Of a stretch of 64,000 nucleotides of DNA, positions 43,793 through 54,619 are shown piece by piece. How positions within the stretch are numbered: the first letter of the stretch is position 1; each line of letters opens with the position of its first letter. The notes under the pieces are model-generated. The model was not told the DNA's origin. It ran no database searches and was given only the letters and a program-made list of their open reading frames with translations. The stretch spans positions 9,536,241 through 9,600,240 of the forward strand of contig CP154955.1 of NCBI GenBank assembly GCA_039621445.1, in the 5' to 3' direction. A program made the position numbers and the translations under genes. This DNA is from Euglena gracilis (lineage: Eukaryota > Euglenida > Euglenophyceae > Euglenales).

Positions 43793-44131
43793 TTGTGGCT
43801 TAATTTTAGGATTGGAATATATTGGACAATATTTAATCTTAAAATCGAATGTTTAAAATTGAACATGGAAAAATTGGGAGTCAAAGCATCAAAAAATATT
43901 GGTGGCCTTAAAGAAAGCCAGGCCAGGAAATATTGGGTTATCAATGGGATAGGATTTGACGTCATGTTAAATAAGGAACTACTGCCAGATAACTATGAAT
44001 TTCATGCAGTGATTTGGCGCTGGCCAGCTCAAAATCAGAGGCTTTTTAGGACTGGGGGGGACCTTCTTTTGGGGGTGGGTCTTGGGAGCAATATCTGCTT
44101 CTTTTGCGAAGCTGCTGGCCCATGGTTTTGA
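43793..44131 (+). CDS. Candidate 112-codon ORF, unknown
   Basis: Contains KESQARKYWVINGIGFDVML and NYEFHAVIWRWPAQNQRLFR, protein-like in composition. No family, no start context, and the 3' 25 codons run into a G-run repeat. Confidence 0.3.
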   Translation: MWLNFRIGIYWTIFNLKIECLKLNMEKLGVKASKNIGGLKESQARKYWVINGIGFDVMLNKELLPDNYEFHAVIWRWPAQNQRLFRTGGDLLLGVGLGSNICFFCEAAGPWF

Positions 44132-44214
44132 GACTGGGCAGCGGGTTTGGGCCTTTGAACCTGGTGCTCCAAGGGTCAGTCCAGCTGCCGTACTCCTTCC
44201 AGACACAAAAGAAC

Positions 44215-44335
44215 ATTTTTTGACCCCAATTTTGGGGCTTTTGGTTACCTGGCGGGTGTTTTTTTTCAAAAAAAAAGGTTCTTGTCCCAATTTTGGGGCT
44301 TTTGGTTACCTGGTGGGTGGTTTTTTCAGGTTTGG
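44215..44335. repeat. Tandem pair CCCAATTTTGGGGCTTTTGG
   Basis: TTTTGGGGCTTTTGGTTACC occurs at 44231 and 44291, 60 bp apart, just before the C run leading to the 44350-44660 coding-like stretch. Confidence 0.8.
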
Positions 44336-44522
44336 TCCCGGGAAGAGCCCCCCCCCCAGGGTCATCAACCGTTACATTGGTTCACGTCGGAGGTATTTAT
44401 TTACAACTCACCCCAGCCAAGGAAACCTATTCGGACCTGAGTTTTTTATGGCTGGTCCAGAAGGTGATACGTGAAAAGGTTGGGGCGTTGGTGCCGACGG
44501 ATGCCCGGGGGCCAATCCGCAG

Positions 44523-44657
44523 CTTCGGGGCATTTTTGCGAGCGAGTTGTTCGGGACCCGTCACGGGTCACAGACGCTGGTGGAGATGTGGTCGTTCCGT
44601 CGTTGCAGTAGTGCTGAGGGCACCGACCCTCCAGTGGCAGCAGGGCTGTCCTCAAGG
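44523..44657 (+). CDS. Probable internal exon, unknown protein
   Basis: Acceptor CAATCCGCAG, donor AAGG|GTCGGG, phase 0 both sides, 45 codons. Peptide LRGIFASELFGTRHGSQTLV then EMWSFRRCSSAEGTDPP. Clear protein composition against open but odd alternative frames. No family recognised; neighbouring exons not found. Confidence 0.45.
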
Positions 44658-45399
44658 GTCGGGAACGTTTTTTTTTTTTAATTCTTGACGACCGCCTCTC
44701 TTTTGGTCCAAAGGGTTGACCAAGGGCCAGTCTGGGGCTCGAACGGGCCCAACCCCCAAAAAATGTCGAAAAACGCTTTCTTTGACGTTTTGGCTTTTTT
44801 GGCAATTCTAAGGATGCCAGGAAATCAAGTTTTTTTTTCCTGGATGTCGACCTTTCGCCGACAAAAAGGTCACCAATTTATTTACCCATATTTTCTTGTG
44901 GATTGTTAGTTGTATGTGCTGGGACAGCTTCAAGGGCTGCCCTGAGTGGCGGTGCCCTCAGTTCCTCTATGCACCCATGATGCATATTTGCACGCACCGC
45001 ACCGCAATGCACATCATAACACAGTGTTGGGAAACGGCTCATCCTCATGGCTCAAGGGAACGTTATGGCTTTCGCCACCACACCCATTGTGGAATGTGCC
45101 CATGTGGTCCTCCATCCCCTTTCAATGTGTCATCGGTCTCTATCAGGCAAGGGGCAAACACAAACGGTTATTTTTGCGTCTTTTTTTGCGTCTTTTTTGC
45201 TTTTGCAAAAACATTGGACTTTTTTTCATTTTTCTCCGTTTTTTTTTTGCCTGATTTTTAATTTTTGTTTGATTTTTTTTCGATATGGAAAAATTCCAAC
45301 CAAGTTTTTCTCTGAGAACAGTTTTTTTGTCAATTTTTTTGATTGTTTTGGCTAGCAAAATGCATGTTTGCAGAATCAGGATGTTCACAAAATCTAATT

Positions 45400-45740
45400 G
45401 AAATCTAATACAGTTCATCATTCAAAATTTACCCGGAGGAGGTCTACTTTTCAAGTCCTCTCGAGCAGAAATTCCACAGAAAGTGTACCTCCCGGGGGAA
45501 CTCCTAAAGGAGTTGGCGTACATGTTGTGTTTTGCGTTTATTTGCAGTTTATTTCTTCGCGTTTATTTGCAGTTGTGGTTTTTTGCATCGCGTTTTTCGA
45601 GGATCCATATTACGTCCCCTCCCCCCTTGCACGAGGCTGCCAAGAAGCGTCGATGTTGGTGCCCACGAAGGCTTCGTCTTGTTTTGGAGGTCACAAATTC
45701 AGAAACCCACCCGTGGTTGGAGGATTGATTTGGGTCGGGG
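45400..45740 (+). CDS. Candidate exons ending HPWLED
   Basis: A long open frame. From TAATACAG (45413) it reads PGGGLLFKSSRAEIPQKVYL then PGELLKELAYM. A later part reads LHEAAKKRRCWCPRRLRLVL and stops at 45728. The middle is hydrophobic and poly-T rich, probably intron (GTTTATTTGCAG twice). Frames of the second part are ambiguous. Confidence 0.3.
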
Positions 45741-46092
45741 TTGTCAATAATATACATAATTCATATACAATATTATATAATAATACATAATAATACATAA
45801 TGATATGTAAAAAGGTGGTGTGCAAAATCACATGAATTGAGTATGACCACAGGTATTTAGTTTTCCAGAAAGCGCTTAAATGCATAAATCACGCAAAATC
45901 GCTTTCGCCCCAATTGCTCTGCAATCCATTCCTATATCCAATCTGCTGAACTGTGAAATTATAACTCAAATGCTTTGTTGTAACGAGCTCATTGTGCACA
46001 CATTTTAGTTCTGCTTGGAAAAGGTCAGTGCCCCCCTTTTAACCATAGAAAAGAAAAGCCATGTGAAACCACATAGAATCATTATTGAGATT

Positions 46093-49000
46093 TCAGGTCC
46101 GAGCACTTTTTTTTATAGATAATCCCAGTGTTGAGTTTTTGGAATTGACCTCCTGCCGGCTGAAGTCCGAACAGCCTAAAAATGTTGTCCACTCCTCGCG
46201 ATCCTTTGCGCCGCACACGAGCTGGCGTTTTTGAACACTGGGCGCATTTCACTTGGTTTCCCCACCACCAGAGACGGCACACCCCTGCCACTCTCTATCC
46301 TTCTTGGGCCGTTGGCTGTCACCGAGGAGATGAGTTTCTCAAGGCAAAGACCACCCAACGGGGTTCCATGAGGGGATTGTGCAATTTTGTAAACCGATGT
46401 TTGTCTTGTCCGTTTTGGGGGAATCCATTTTTTGCGTTTTCGGTTTGCAGTTCTAGACTGGCAAATTTTTTGCCTTTGGATTTTTCTAGGTAATTTTTTT
46501 TGACAGTGATTTGCAATGATTGAGCAAATTAAATCAAAGTTTTTGTGATTTTGGGGGGCCCTCAACCAGGGGTTTTCTTAAGACCCGGGGGGGGGGGGGT
46601 CCCGCGGGCCAGCTGGAAAAGGGTGCTGGCTGGACCACCCCGCGGGGGTCCAGCCGGCTGGGAGCTTGACCCGGCGGGTACCCGAAAAATGACCAAATCC
46701 AGCTGGGTTGGCATTTTGCAGACAAAATTTGGAGGTGAAGTCCCCAAAAACCACTATGAAATCGAAAACCTTCACCCTTTTGGTCATTTGGTCCCACCCC
46801 CCACTAATATAAAACCCCCGCCAACAGGCACCCAGCGGCGCGAAACGGGAATAAATCCGAAAGTTTACCATTTCGTTACAGTTTTGGCCCATGAATTTGA
46901 CAGTTTTGGTCCAAAAATGGTCAAAAACAGGAATGTGGTGAGTATTGGACACAATAAAATGAGGGCAAAATTTTAATGGAAAACATGTAAACCCCCCCAA
47001 ATATAAAACCCCACGGTTTTATATTTGGGCGGAAATTTCAAGACCCCCACGGGGGTCTTATATTTGGGGGGGTTTTATATTCGGTCGGAAAAATCCACAT
47101 GTTAAATTTTGTTGTGTAACGTGTTGCAATTCATATGCCAAAGGTGAATTCTCAGGGGGCTTCAATATCCGGTCGTTATTCATTGGAAAGCCACTGCTTC
47201 TTCTTGGTGTTTCACAACAAATTTTCGAGAACGTACATATCAATGAAAAAAATATGTCAATGAAGAATCTGTACTCCCCCCCCATCACCAAAACCTCATA
47301 ACCCCCCCCCCCAAATATAAAACCAGGGGTTTATATTTGGGTGAGATTTCAAGATCCTCAGGATTTTTTGATATTGGGGGGGTTGTATGTAGATGAGAAA
47401 ATAAAACGTTCGTGACCAAAACGTAAACCCCCCCAAATACAACCCCCCCCCGAGGACCTTGAAATACGGCCCGAATATAAAACCCCCCTCTGGCGCAAAG
47501 CGCCGGAAGGAAAATTTTTCAGCAAAATCTCTTCTGAAATTGTGGGTTTTGGCAGATTTGGGAGCAGTGTTTACCAAAAACGTGTGTAAATTGCTCCTTT
47601 GCCCGAAAAGTGAAATCTTTGGACCCCCAAGTGTGGGCGTATTTGTGATTTTGGACCAAAAAAATGACTACTGGTTACCGCCAGGAAGTTGATTTTAGGC
47701 ACATGGCACATATATTTTTTAGCAAAAAAGAAAGGCACCCTCCCACCGTTTGTAACCCCCCCCCCCCGATTTTGCCCTGTGCAAAGTTTCTTTAACAAAT
47801 TGATTATTTTTCTTATCCTTAGTCTAAGTCTTGGTCTTACTGTTATTATTATTACATGACATTTTTGCTGGCTGTCATTATTTTCCCCCATTCCTTGCCA
47901 CTTGATTTTCAAGGGGGAGAGGGATATTTTTTCGCACTGTTTGTGGCGAGGTGGGGGAAGTCATTTGATCGCATCTTTTTGTTTCCCCCCGTCAGTCGTC
48001 TGGGGAGGGTGGGTTAGGGGGGGGTGACTGACTGGATTTTTCAAAGTGACCGACTGGTTTTCTGGCCAAGACCCTCCCCGGGGTAGGCCCGAAAATGAAA
48101 AAGTGGCTGGCCTGGCGCCGAAGGCGCCGGAATTTTGGGGGGGGGGTTCAGACTTTTTGGCAAATTTCATACACATTCAAGAGTGGCCGACCCCCCCCCC
48201 CCGGAGGGGTAAAGTGACTGACTGGTTTTTTGGGATAAAGTGACTGACTGGTTTCTTGGGATAAAGTGACTGACTGGTTTTTTGGGGATAAAGTGACTGA
48301 CTGGTTTTTTCAGAGTGGAAAGTGACCCCCCCCTCCCCGGGGGTCGTTAAGCAATGCTATGGTCAAGATGAACGCCGTCGGCAAGCAAGGCATGGTCCCC
48401 CAGTCCCGGGTTCTATTCTCAGCTGGACACTGTGCTGACGTGCGGTATGGCAGGTCCCCACCGCGGGCTTCCTTGTGCAGCATCGCTTCCGGGCTGGTGA
48501 TGGATGCATGCTGGTGAGGGGTTGCAATAAACCTGAGCCTTGAGCCAGAATCCCCAAAATAGGATCAATGAATTATGAATCATTAATAATTCATTGAATT
48601 ATCAATGAATTATTGTGAATTATTACCTGAATCTTCTTGACAACCCTGAATAATTCTTGAAAAAACCCCTGAGTACATTTTGGGCAAACCTGAATTTCTC
48701 CGGTGGTGCATTTTTTTTGACACATAATTGCATCCAGAAGGTATGAGGTCAAAACAGAAAATTTTTGAAAAAAGGCTTTCAGTGCAGGTATGGAATTATA
48801 CCCCCATGGCACTTGCCCCCTTCACATGCAAATTTGCCCCCCCCCCCTAAAATGGCCCCCGTTTTTTAGGCTTTTTGCCATACGTTGTGCATACAAATTT
48901 GGCCCCTTAAGATTGATCTCCCTGTCGTTGCCTTCAATCATGGCCCGGGCCAATAGAAAGTTCCCGCGGGGGAAGTGCTGGGAGGGTCTGGAACATTTTA

Positions 49001-50139
49001 TAAAACCATGATCACGCGCATCTTGTGCGGAAACAATTGTTTTTGTGGTTTTGGTTTTTTGCCAGGGTTCCCAAGGGCGGTTGGGGGCTGAGAGATGCTC
49101 CAAACCATACACGCTGTCGCACGTTGCCGTGCTCAACCGCAAGCTGTCGTGGGGATCCACCTGCATTTGGAGGCGGTGCATTGATGTCAGAGTGACGGCA
49201 CTCCATTTGGCCCGGTGCATCTCCCCCGTGAGATCCCCCTTGTTGTCTCCCTCTGCTTAATATCCACATCGTCCGTATATTGCTTTTTGTGCACAGCACC
49301 CACAGGGTCACATTTGTGCTGGAAAAACTTAGGTGGTTCACATCGCTGATGGCTTCAAATATTTGGATGAGCAAAAAAGTGCTTCAAAAAAATTCTGCAA
49401 AAATTGTTTGAAAAGAGGTTTACAGAAAGGGTTCACCCAATGTAGGGGTTCCCCTCATGTCATTTGTGCACGAGTATGAGCACACTCTTGGAGTTTTTTC
49501 TGATTTTTTTGTCCTCAGAAATGCTCGACTCAGTGCTTGCAATGCAGCATGGCCACAAAGCATAATGAAACGGAGGCGTGCCAAAATCTGTTGTAAAAGG
49601 GCTGTTTTGCAGCTTTGTGCAAAGGGCTTTTTTTGCATTTTGGGGGGTTTTTTCGGTGTATCTTTTTTTGATTTGATTTTTGCCCGACACTTTTTCCATC
49701 TTGGGTTTTGTCAAGGCCCAGTTTTCCCTTCACACCAAACTTTTTTTGAATTTTTTTTTCATTTTTGGATTTTTTGGGCCAACAAATTGCATAATTCTGG
49801 AACCATTGTGTTCCCAAAATTTAAGCAAAAAAACATCAAAATATATTTGATGAAAAAGCTTCCTCGGCAAACGGAAAATTTTACCAGGAAAAAAAGTGGG
49901 GGCCACATGAAATTTGTGGGTTGTTTTGGAATTTGCGTTCTTTTGTTGTTTTTTGCGCTTGTTTTTTTGAAGGTCCAACTTGCATTTAATTGGCGAGAAG
50001 TGCAGACCAGAGCTGGGTGCTGCCTTCGCCGCCTCTTTCGCCTGCCTTCTTTGGAGGCGAGCGACGGGATCCCATCTATCGTGACCACATTATCCGCTTC
50101 GGCGGCCAAAAGCAGTTGTCTTCCTTCTGCCGTGTCCCC
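46093..50139 (-). CDS. Gene ending in a PH-like segment
   Basis: Exons: 50008-50139 (acceptor ATACCTTTTCAG, donor CTG|GTCTGC, 44 codons, GDTAEGRQLLLAAEADNVVT then a RRKRRRRQ basic run), about 49066-49160 (VDPHDSLRLSTATCDSVYGL), 48895-48987 (NFLLARAMIEGNDREINLKG, donor ATTT|GTATGC) and terminal 46093-46237 (QLVCGAKDREEWTTFLGC, stop TGA). The last two join in phase 2; the junction after 49066 is unresolved. The order INLKGPNF...RQLVCGAKDREEWTTFLG resembles the last strand and helix of a pleckstrin-homology domain, which binds phosphoinositides or proteins. The resemblance is by eye and short. The 2.65-kb last intron holds TIR-like repeats. Confidence 0.5.
46567..46690. mobile_element. Decayed hAT-like end
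   Basis: CAGGGGTTTTCTTAAG is followed by GGCCAGCTGGAAAAGGGTGCTGGCTGG-type body sequence. No right end found. Confidence 0.5.
46985..47480. repeat. C-tract repeat with word AAATATAAAACC
   Basis: Word AAATATAAAACC or its inverse GGTTTTATATTTGG occurs about eight times among C/G runs (46790-46815, 46995-47085, 47308-47335, 47430-47490). Same plan as the TIR elements but outer ends unresolved. Confidence 0.6.
47990..48360. repeat. Dispersed repeat with word GTGACTGACTGG
   Basis: GTGACTGACTGG is repeated six times (four as 27-bp tandem units at 48210-48305), around GGCGCCGAAGGCGCCGG. Inverted relative of 8098-8402; both share the terminal GGGTCG(T/C)TAAGCAATG. Confidence 0.8.
48358..48516 (+). 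CDS. Candidate terminal exon or small gene
   Basis: ATGGTCAAGATGAACGCC begins an open frame (MNAVGKQGMVPQSRVLFSAG) ending TGA near 48514. An AATAAA follows at about 48528. A minus frame is also open. No family. Confidence 0.25.
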
Positions 50140-50599
50140 CTGAAAAGGTATTGTGTCCGACGGTTTGAAAAGGGACTGCTAAGAAAAGCGCTTTCTGCCG
50201 GGAATCGGCTTTCTCCCAAAAGGGTTGAAAACAAGACTGGCTTCTCACATTAATTGCAAAAAAATTCACGTCGGTCTTACAGCGAGGGCGCCCTTGGCTC
50301 CTGGTCCCTGCTTCCGGAGCCCGCGCGAGATTAGACACGCTTCATTCCCGGAGCACGACTGTGGAGCAAAGGGGGGGCATTCCTTTCCCTTGCACGGCCA
50401 TGCTTCGTTGGGGGGGGGGCGCGCCTTTTTTTAATCTCCCCTTCGTGAGCGCGAAGCTCTCGAACCTTTTCGCTCTTCCGTTGGGTTAAAAAAAAAAAAA
50501 AAGCTCGACGACACCGTTGCGGTTTCGGGAGAAGGTTGGCATTTTCCTTCCGCCAGGGTCTTTGCGCTTCGCCGGTGCCTCGCACTTTCTCGAGAATTT

Positions 50600-50850
50600 G
50601 AAGCGGAGAAATCGTACTCCCTCGAGGAAAACCTAAAAGAGAGGAAGGGACACCGAGGGCGAAGCACAAAGACCTTGACAAAGTGCGGATCCCGAGGTGT
50701 CGGGACTCGTACTCCCTCGAGGAAAACCGACAAGGGAGGAAGGGACACCGAGGGCGAAGCACAAAGACCTTGTGTGCCTTTTTTCGCCGGCGAGCAAGGC
50801 ATGGCCTCACAAGGGCAAAGTGCGGAGCCCGAGGTGTCGCCGGGCGGAAA
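50600..50850. repeat. Direct repeat, about 97-bp period
   Basis: CGTACTCCCTCGAGGAAAAC at 50610 and 50708, then GGGCGAAGCACAAAGACCTT at 50657 and 50752; GTGCGG(A)CCCGAGGTGTCG at 50683 and 50820. Confidence 0.85.
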
Positions 50851-51707
50851 GGGCAAAGACCCTTCCTCCCCCCTCTGTGAGTCGTTTTTTTTCTCGAGAG
50901 TTGAAAAAAACCAGCGTTCCTCTACGAAAAGAATTTTTTACCAACAAGTGAACGCCAGAAGCTTCTTTCAAGGAACTACCCTCCCTCCCACCCCCGAGGG
51001 GCTCGGGGCAAATTTTTTTTTTGGGGGGGGCAAAGAAATTTTGGCACCTCGCGCAAAAATGTAGGGCAGTCCCGTTGGTACCCACTCAGCGCCCCCCCTT
51101 GCACGGCGTTTTTTTTTTTACAACCTCCCGGGGGGGTCCAGGCCAGAGGCTTGAAAATTTGGGCTGGCTGGAAAAAGGCTGCTGGCGGACCCACTCTGGC
51201 GGGCTGGGGCCTGAGCCTTGGGCCGGCGGTTATTTTCTGAGGCTAGCCGGTGCCGCGAAACCTCAAAAATCTCTGGCCACCAATCTCTTTGCAACTGGCT
51301 TTGTCTGTTGAAAAGGGAGACCGTGCTTTCAACTGATTCAAAAAATTAAGTTTCTAAACCCACAGGTCGGCTCTTGGCTCTCTCCCTGGGGGAAATCCTG
51401 TCCGTTTCTTGGCTGACGTTATCGCAAAAAAATTTTTTGGCGTGGTTTCCGAAAGTACCAAGCACTGGGAAAAAATTTTGGACTTGCAGGGACCAAAATA
51501 TTTTTTGGGTCTTAACTTCAGGCACACAAAGTTGAGGAGGTGGGGTGTGGCTTTCCTTTCCCCCCTTTTGCGTCCAAAGATGATGTTTTCTGTCTGAATA
51601 AAAAAATTTTGAGTGAAGTAGTTGAAACCCAGAAAGATTTCCCCAAAAGATTCTTCTTCATCGAATGCAAGTAGGAGGACACCCTTCCACGGGACTCAGA
51701 TGAAGTC

Positions 51708-52440
51708 TCAGGCTTCGCTGACAACAGTCTCCTTCGAACTCACATAGATACCATCCAAGAACTTTCGAATATCCTTGTTCTTCACCAAACAGCTCTGGTG
51801 GATGTCCGCAGCTGAAGAAAGTGAAACACAAGGCTCCCCCCCAATCAAAGACAAGGCCATACCACATTGTGCAACCTTCTCGATGTCATTTCCCTCAAGC
51901 ACAAGTTCATCCTTCTGCTTAGCAGGGTCAGTACGGGACGCAGAAACGCCCTCACGAACCTCCACCTTCCTGATGAGCTTCTCACCCAAGAAGTTTCGGA
52001 TTTCCACTGCTTTGCCGTCGTCAGAGATAGAAACGTTGATGGGAAAATGGGCGTATGCGAACCGCATCTTGTACCGGAAGCCCTTGAAGTAGTAATAATT
52101 TAATAATGAAAAATTGATGAAATTTTGATATACCTTGGTGACACCTGTAATCATGTTGGCCACATGACTGCAGATGGTCTTAATGCAGGCCTCATCCTGG
52201 TTCTTTCCAAACCAAACTTCGCAGCGGAATTCTTTGTTCTTCTTCCCCTTCACCGACATGTCGTACTTGACGTGCCTCATTTCTCTTTTCAAAGTTCCAC
52301 GTGGCCCTGAAAGTGAATAGGTCAAAAAATGACAAATCGACATCAACGTACAGACCTCGCACAACAATTCTCCTGTTTCTCACGAAAACCTTCACCCCCT
52401 CAGGGATGGGTGTCTTGTGCACAGCATAAATTGCCCTCAT
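51708..52440 (-). CDS. RPL9: 60S ribosomal protein L9 (uL6), complete, 4 exons
   Basis: Large-subunit protein uL6, near the factor-binding site. Exons 52356-52440, 52134-52306, 51863-52082 and 51708-51811 total 582 nt: 193 residues plus TGA, close to the usual 190 or so. Landmarks in order: RGPRGTL, VRTICSH-equivalent [55 protein letters not shown] and [15 protein letters not shown] near the C-terminus. Introns are 49, 51 and 51 nt, all GT...AG. The last two are multiples of three without stops, so unspliced reading frames hide them. Alignment to the family decides them: unspliced, each adds 17 alien residues. For the last intron GTATGG (51862) fits the family better than GTGGTA three bases upstream. 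Start Met at 52440 gives the normal N-terminus. Confidence 0.95.
51812..51862 (-). other. RPL9 intron 3 (51 nt)
   Basis: TGTG|GTATGG ... TTTCTTCAG|CT. Splicing gives VAQCAADIHQS, matching the family length. Confidence 0.85.
52083..52133 (-). other. RPL9 intron 2 (51 nt)
   Basis: AAG|GTATATC ... TACTTCAAG|GG between ITGVTK and GFRYK. AT-rich, no in-frame stop. Confidence 0.95.
52307..52355 (-). other. RPL9 intron 1 (49 nt)
   Basis: CGAG|GTCTGTACG ... CACTTTCAG|GG, splitting the Gly codon of RGPRG. Confidence 0.92.
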
Positions 52441-52555
52441 TCTGGATTGCCCGTGAAGGTGATCCCTTATTTATTCCTTCCTCGCGTGCTAACCGTGAAG
52501 ATTAAAAAGCAATGCCCTTCCTCGTTATGCTATCCCTGCGCACGTTTTTTACATG

Positions 52556-53058
52556 GAACGCCTCATTGAGTTCCCTTGGGAAGATGTGAGATGTACATTT
52601 CTAACCCGCCGGAACACCATGTACATAAAAAGTGCACGCCCGTTATTCATATGGACTATCCTTTCTCGTGGTCCCCGAAAGCACGAGCGCCCGACGCCCC
52701 CAAAGCACCAGCAGGCTGGCCCACGCTGGCTGGCACCACGTTTGCGCTGGGCTGTGATCCGAGGGAGACCTCCCTCGGTGAGCGTGGGCGGGCCTGTCCC
52801 TCCCCATGGTGCTGTTGCAGCCCCCACTGCTGGACATTTCCCCTTCCCAACCCCGAGGTGCACCCGCCACACCAATGCTGCCTCTTTGCGCCGCCCCCTC
52901 CATAGTAGACCCTCCCACAGTCTGCTTGACCATCGCCCCTTATTCCATCCCACCCCCATCTTCTCCATCCACAGTCATGTCTCGGCCATCCCCTTTCCCC
53001 GCGCATTGCACCACCAGGGGCATGCTCATTGGTGACGCCATGTTCCTGGTTGCGTGAT
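52556..53058. other. Coding-like region, strand unresolved
   Basis: Five of six frames stay open. On +, ATG at 52650 gives MDYPFSWSPKARAPDAPKAP up to CTCG|GTGAGC at 52780; a later + frame ends PAHCTTRGMLIGDAMFLVA, but its phase does not join. On -, one 217-codon frame is Gly/Trp-rich and stops at 52656. No family recognised. Confidence 0.3.
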
Positions 53059-53261
53059 CTTTGTGTAGATGGAGATATTGAACCAAATCCAAGTCTAGAA
53101 CCAACCGTTCCCAAACGGGGCACCCTCAGTTTTTTTTGGTCATGATTGAGGACCATTGGCCCCTTCACACCTGCTCCATGCCATTCGATTGAGGCAGTGA
53201 GGATGAAAATTACTTGCCTGCCGCGAGTACATACATATACACATGTATACAACGGGGGCGG

Positions 53262-53405
53262 CTGGCCGTCCGTCCGTCCGAGCCGTCCGGACCTCTTCAG
53301 CCGGACCAATGCTGAACGCCCAGCCGTCCGTCCGGACGAAGCATTTTTTCGCCAGCCGTCCGTCCAGCCGGACCTATGTCTGCCTTGCCAGCCGGCCGGA
53401 CCAAA
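53262..53405. repeat. AGCCGTCCGTCCGGACC repeats
   Basis: CCGTCCGTCCG and CAGCCGG(A)CC words recur about six times. More at 53798-53868, including (CGTC)n. Confidence 0.85.
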
Positions 53406-53695
53406 AAATTTTTTTCCCTTGCTTTCGAAAAGCAGTCACGGCTTCCCTCCACTCTTCGCGTCAAATCAAGAAATGGCCGCGGCTGGGGCGCCTCCACCTT
53501 TTTTTTAGTGGCCTAAAAAATTATATAGGGCACGACGCAACCTCGGTTTCATCCACCGCGGCGGATTAGTCAACAGCACTAAAAGACTGCGCCGGAAGAA
53601 CTGGAATAGGGGGTAAGTCGACTCCCCCCCCTCCACACCCACCACAACATTTTCACCGAAGAACAAAAAAGCCACATGCGCTTCCAAAGACCCAG

Positions 53696-53762
53696 CCGGC
53701 AAGCGGGCCAGCCGGCCAGCCGGCCAGCCGGCCAGCCGGCTAGCCGGCTAGCCGGCTAGCTG
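53696..53762. repeat. (CAGCCGGC)n minisatellite
   Basis: About eight 8-bp units, grading from GGCCAGCC to GGCTAGCC. Confidence 0.93.
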
Positions 53763-54018
53763 GACCAATTGCATTTTCTTCAGCCGTCTGGACCAAGGGC
53801 CACAACTTCAGCCGTCCGTCCGGACCTTCGCTTTTTTCACCAGCCGTCCGTCCGTCCGTCCGTCCGCCTCCAACCATCATGCATATCTGTGTGTATGGCA
53901 GGGATTTACCAGTTATCCGGGGGGGGGGTCCATTAGTAGGGGGAGCACACAGCTGGCCGACGGCGTGACGGAAGTCGGGTCATGTTGTTTTGCTAACTTT
54001 TGGGTAGCAAATGCCCAC

Positions 54019-54192
54019 CATGCCCCCCCCCCCCGATAGTGTCCCATACCCGCCCAACCAAGGGGTGGGTATGGGACACTTTTGGGGGGGGACACTATCG
54101 GGGGGGGGGGGGTCAATAAAATTCCTTTAGGACCGGCCGGCCGGGGGTCCCAAGGCAGGGGTATGGGACACTATCGGGGGGGGGGGGGCATG
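54019..54192. mobile_element. 174-bp C-tract TIR element, word GATAGTGTCCCATA
   Basis: Ends CATG, C12, GATAGTGTCCCATACC and inverse, over 30 bp. It interrupts the 21-bp array: the left flank GGTAGCAAATGCCC and right flank ATAATTTGGTGTGCC join into one array unit. Confidence 0.8.
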
Positions 54193-54194
54193 AT

Positions 54195-54605
54195 AATTTG
54201 GTGTGCCAGTTCGGAGATTTGAGAGGCAAGTTCCTAATTTTGTGTGCCAATTCCTAATTTTGAGGACCAAATTACTGATTTCATGTGTAAATTCCTATTT
54301 TTGAGTGGCAAATGCCGAATTTTGGGTGTGAAATTGCTGAAATTTGACTGGTAATCCCTAATTTGGTGTGCCAATGCCTTATTTTGAGTGGCAAATTCTA
54401 ATTTGATAAAAAGGTTTCTAATTTTCAGTTGCAAATGCCTAATTTGGGGGCAATGTCCAAATTTGGGTTGGCAAATGCCTAATTTGGTGTCCTAGTTCTG
54501 AATTTTGAGAGGCAAATTCCGAATTCAGTGGGCAATGCCTGATTTTGAGGAGCAAAGTCCTAGTTTCATGTGCAAATTCATAGTTTTGAGTGGCAAACAT
54601 TGGTG
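54195..54605. repeat. Degenerate 21-bp tandem array
   Basis: About eighteen units of roughly TTTGAGTGGCAAATGCCTAA, 19-22 bp each. Translated, it yields a seven-residue pattern (KIRNLHM-like) on the minus strand with no stop for 60 codons, which reflects the period. Other blocks: 55675-55750, 56015-56150, 58840-58970 (inverted), 61290-61385 and 61915-61985 (inverted). Confidence 0.85.
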
Positions 54606-54619
54606 TAGAAACTGGGGGG

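Noticed and set aside
50331-50856. Long minus frames around 50.3-50.9 kb as a gene
   Set aside because: They read through a 97-bp direct repeat in two frames and contain poly-Phe from a poly-A run.
51708-52367. RPL9 read as one uninterrupted 219-codon frame
   Set aside because: This frame includes two stop-free introns as inserts absent from the family and lacks the true N-terminus in exon 1.
53200-53300. C run and CGTCC repeats as an rRNA or origin feature
   Set aside because: No rRNA core sequence is visible anywhere, and simple repeats alone do not support an origin.
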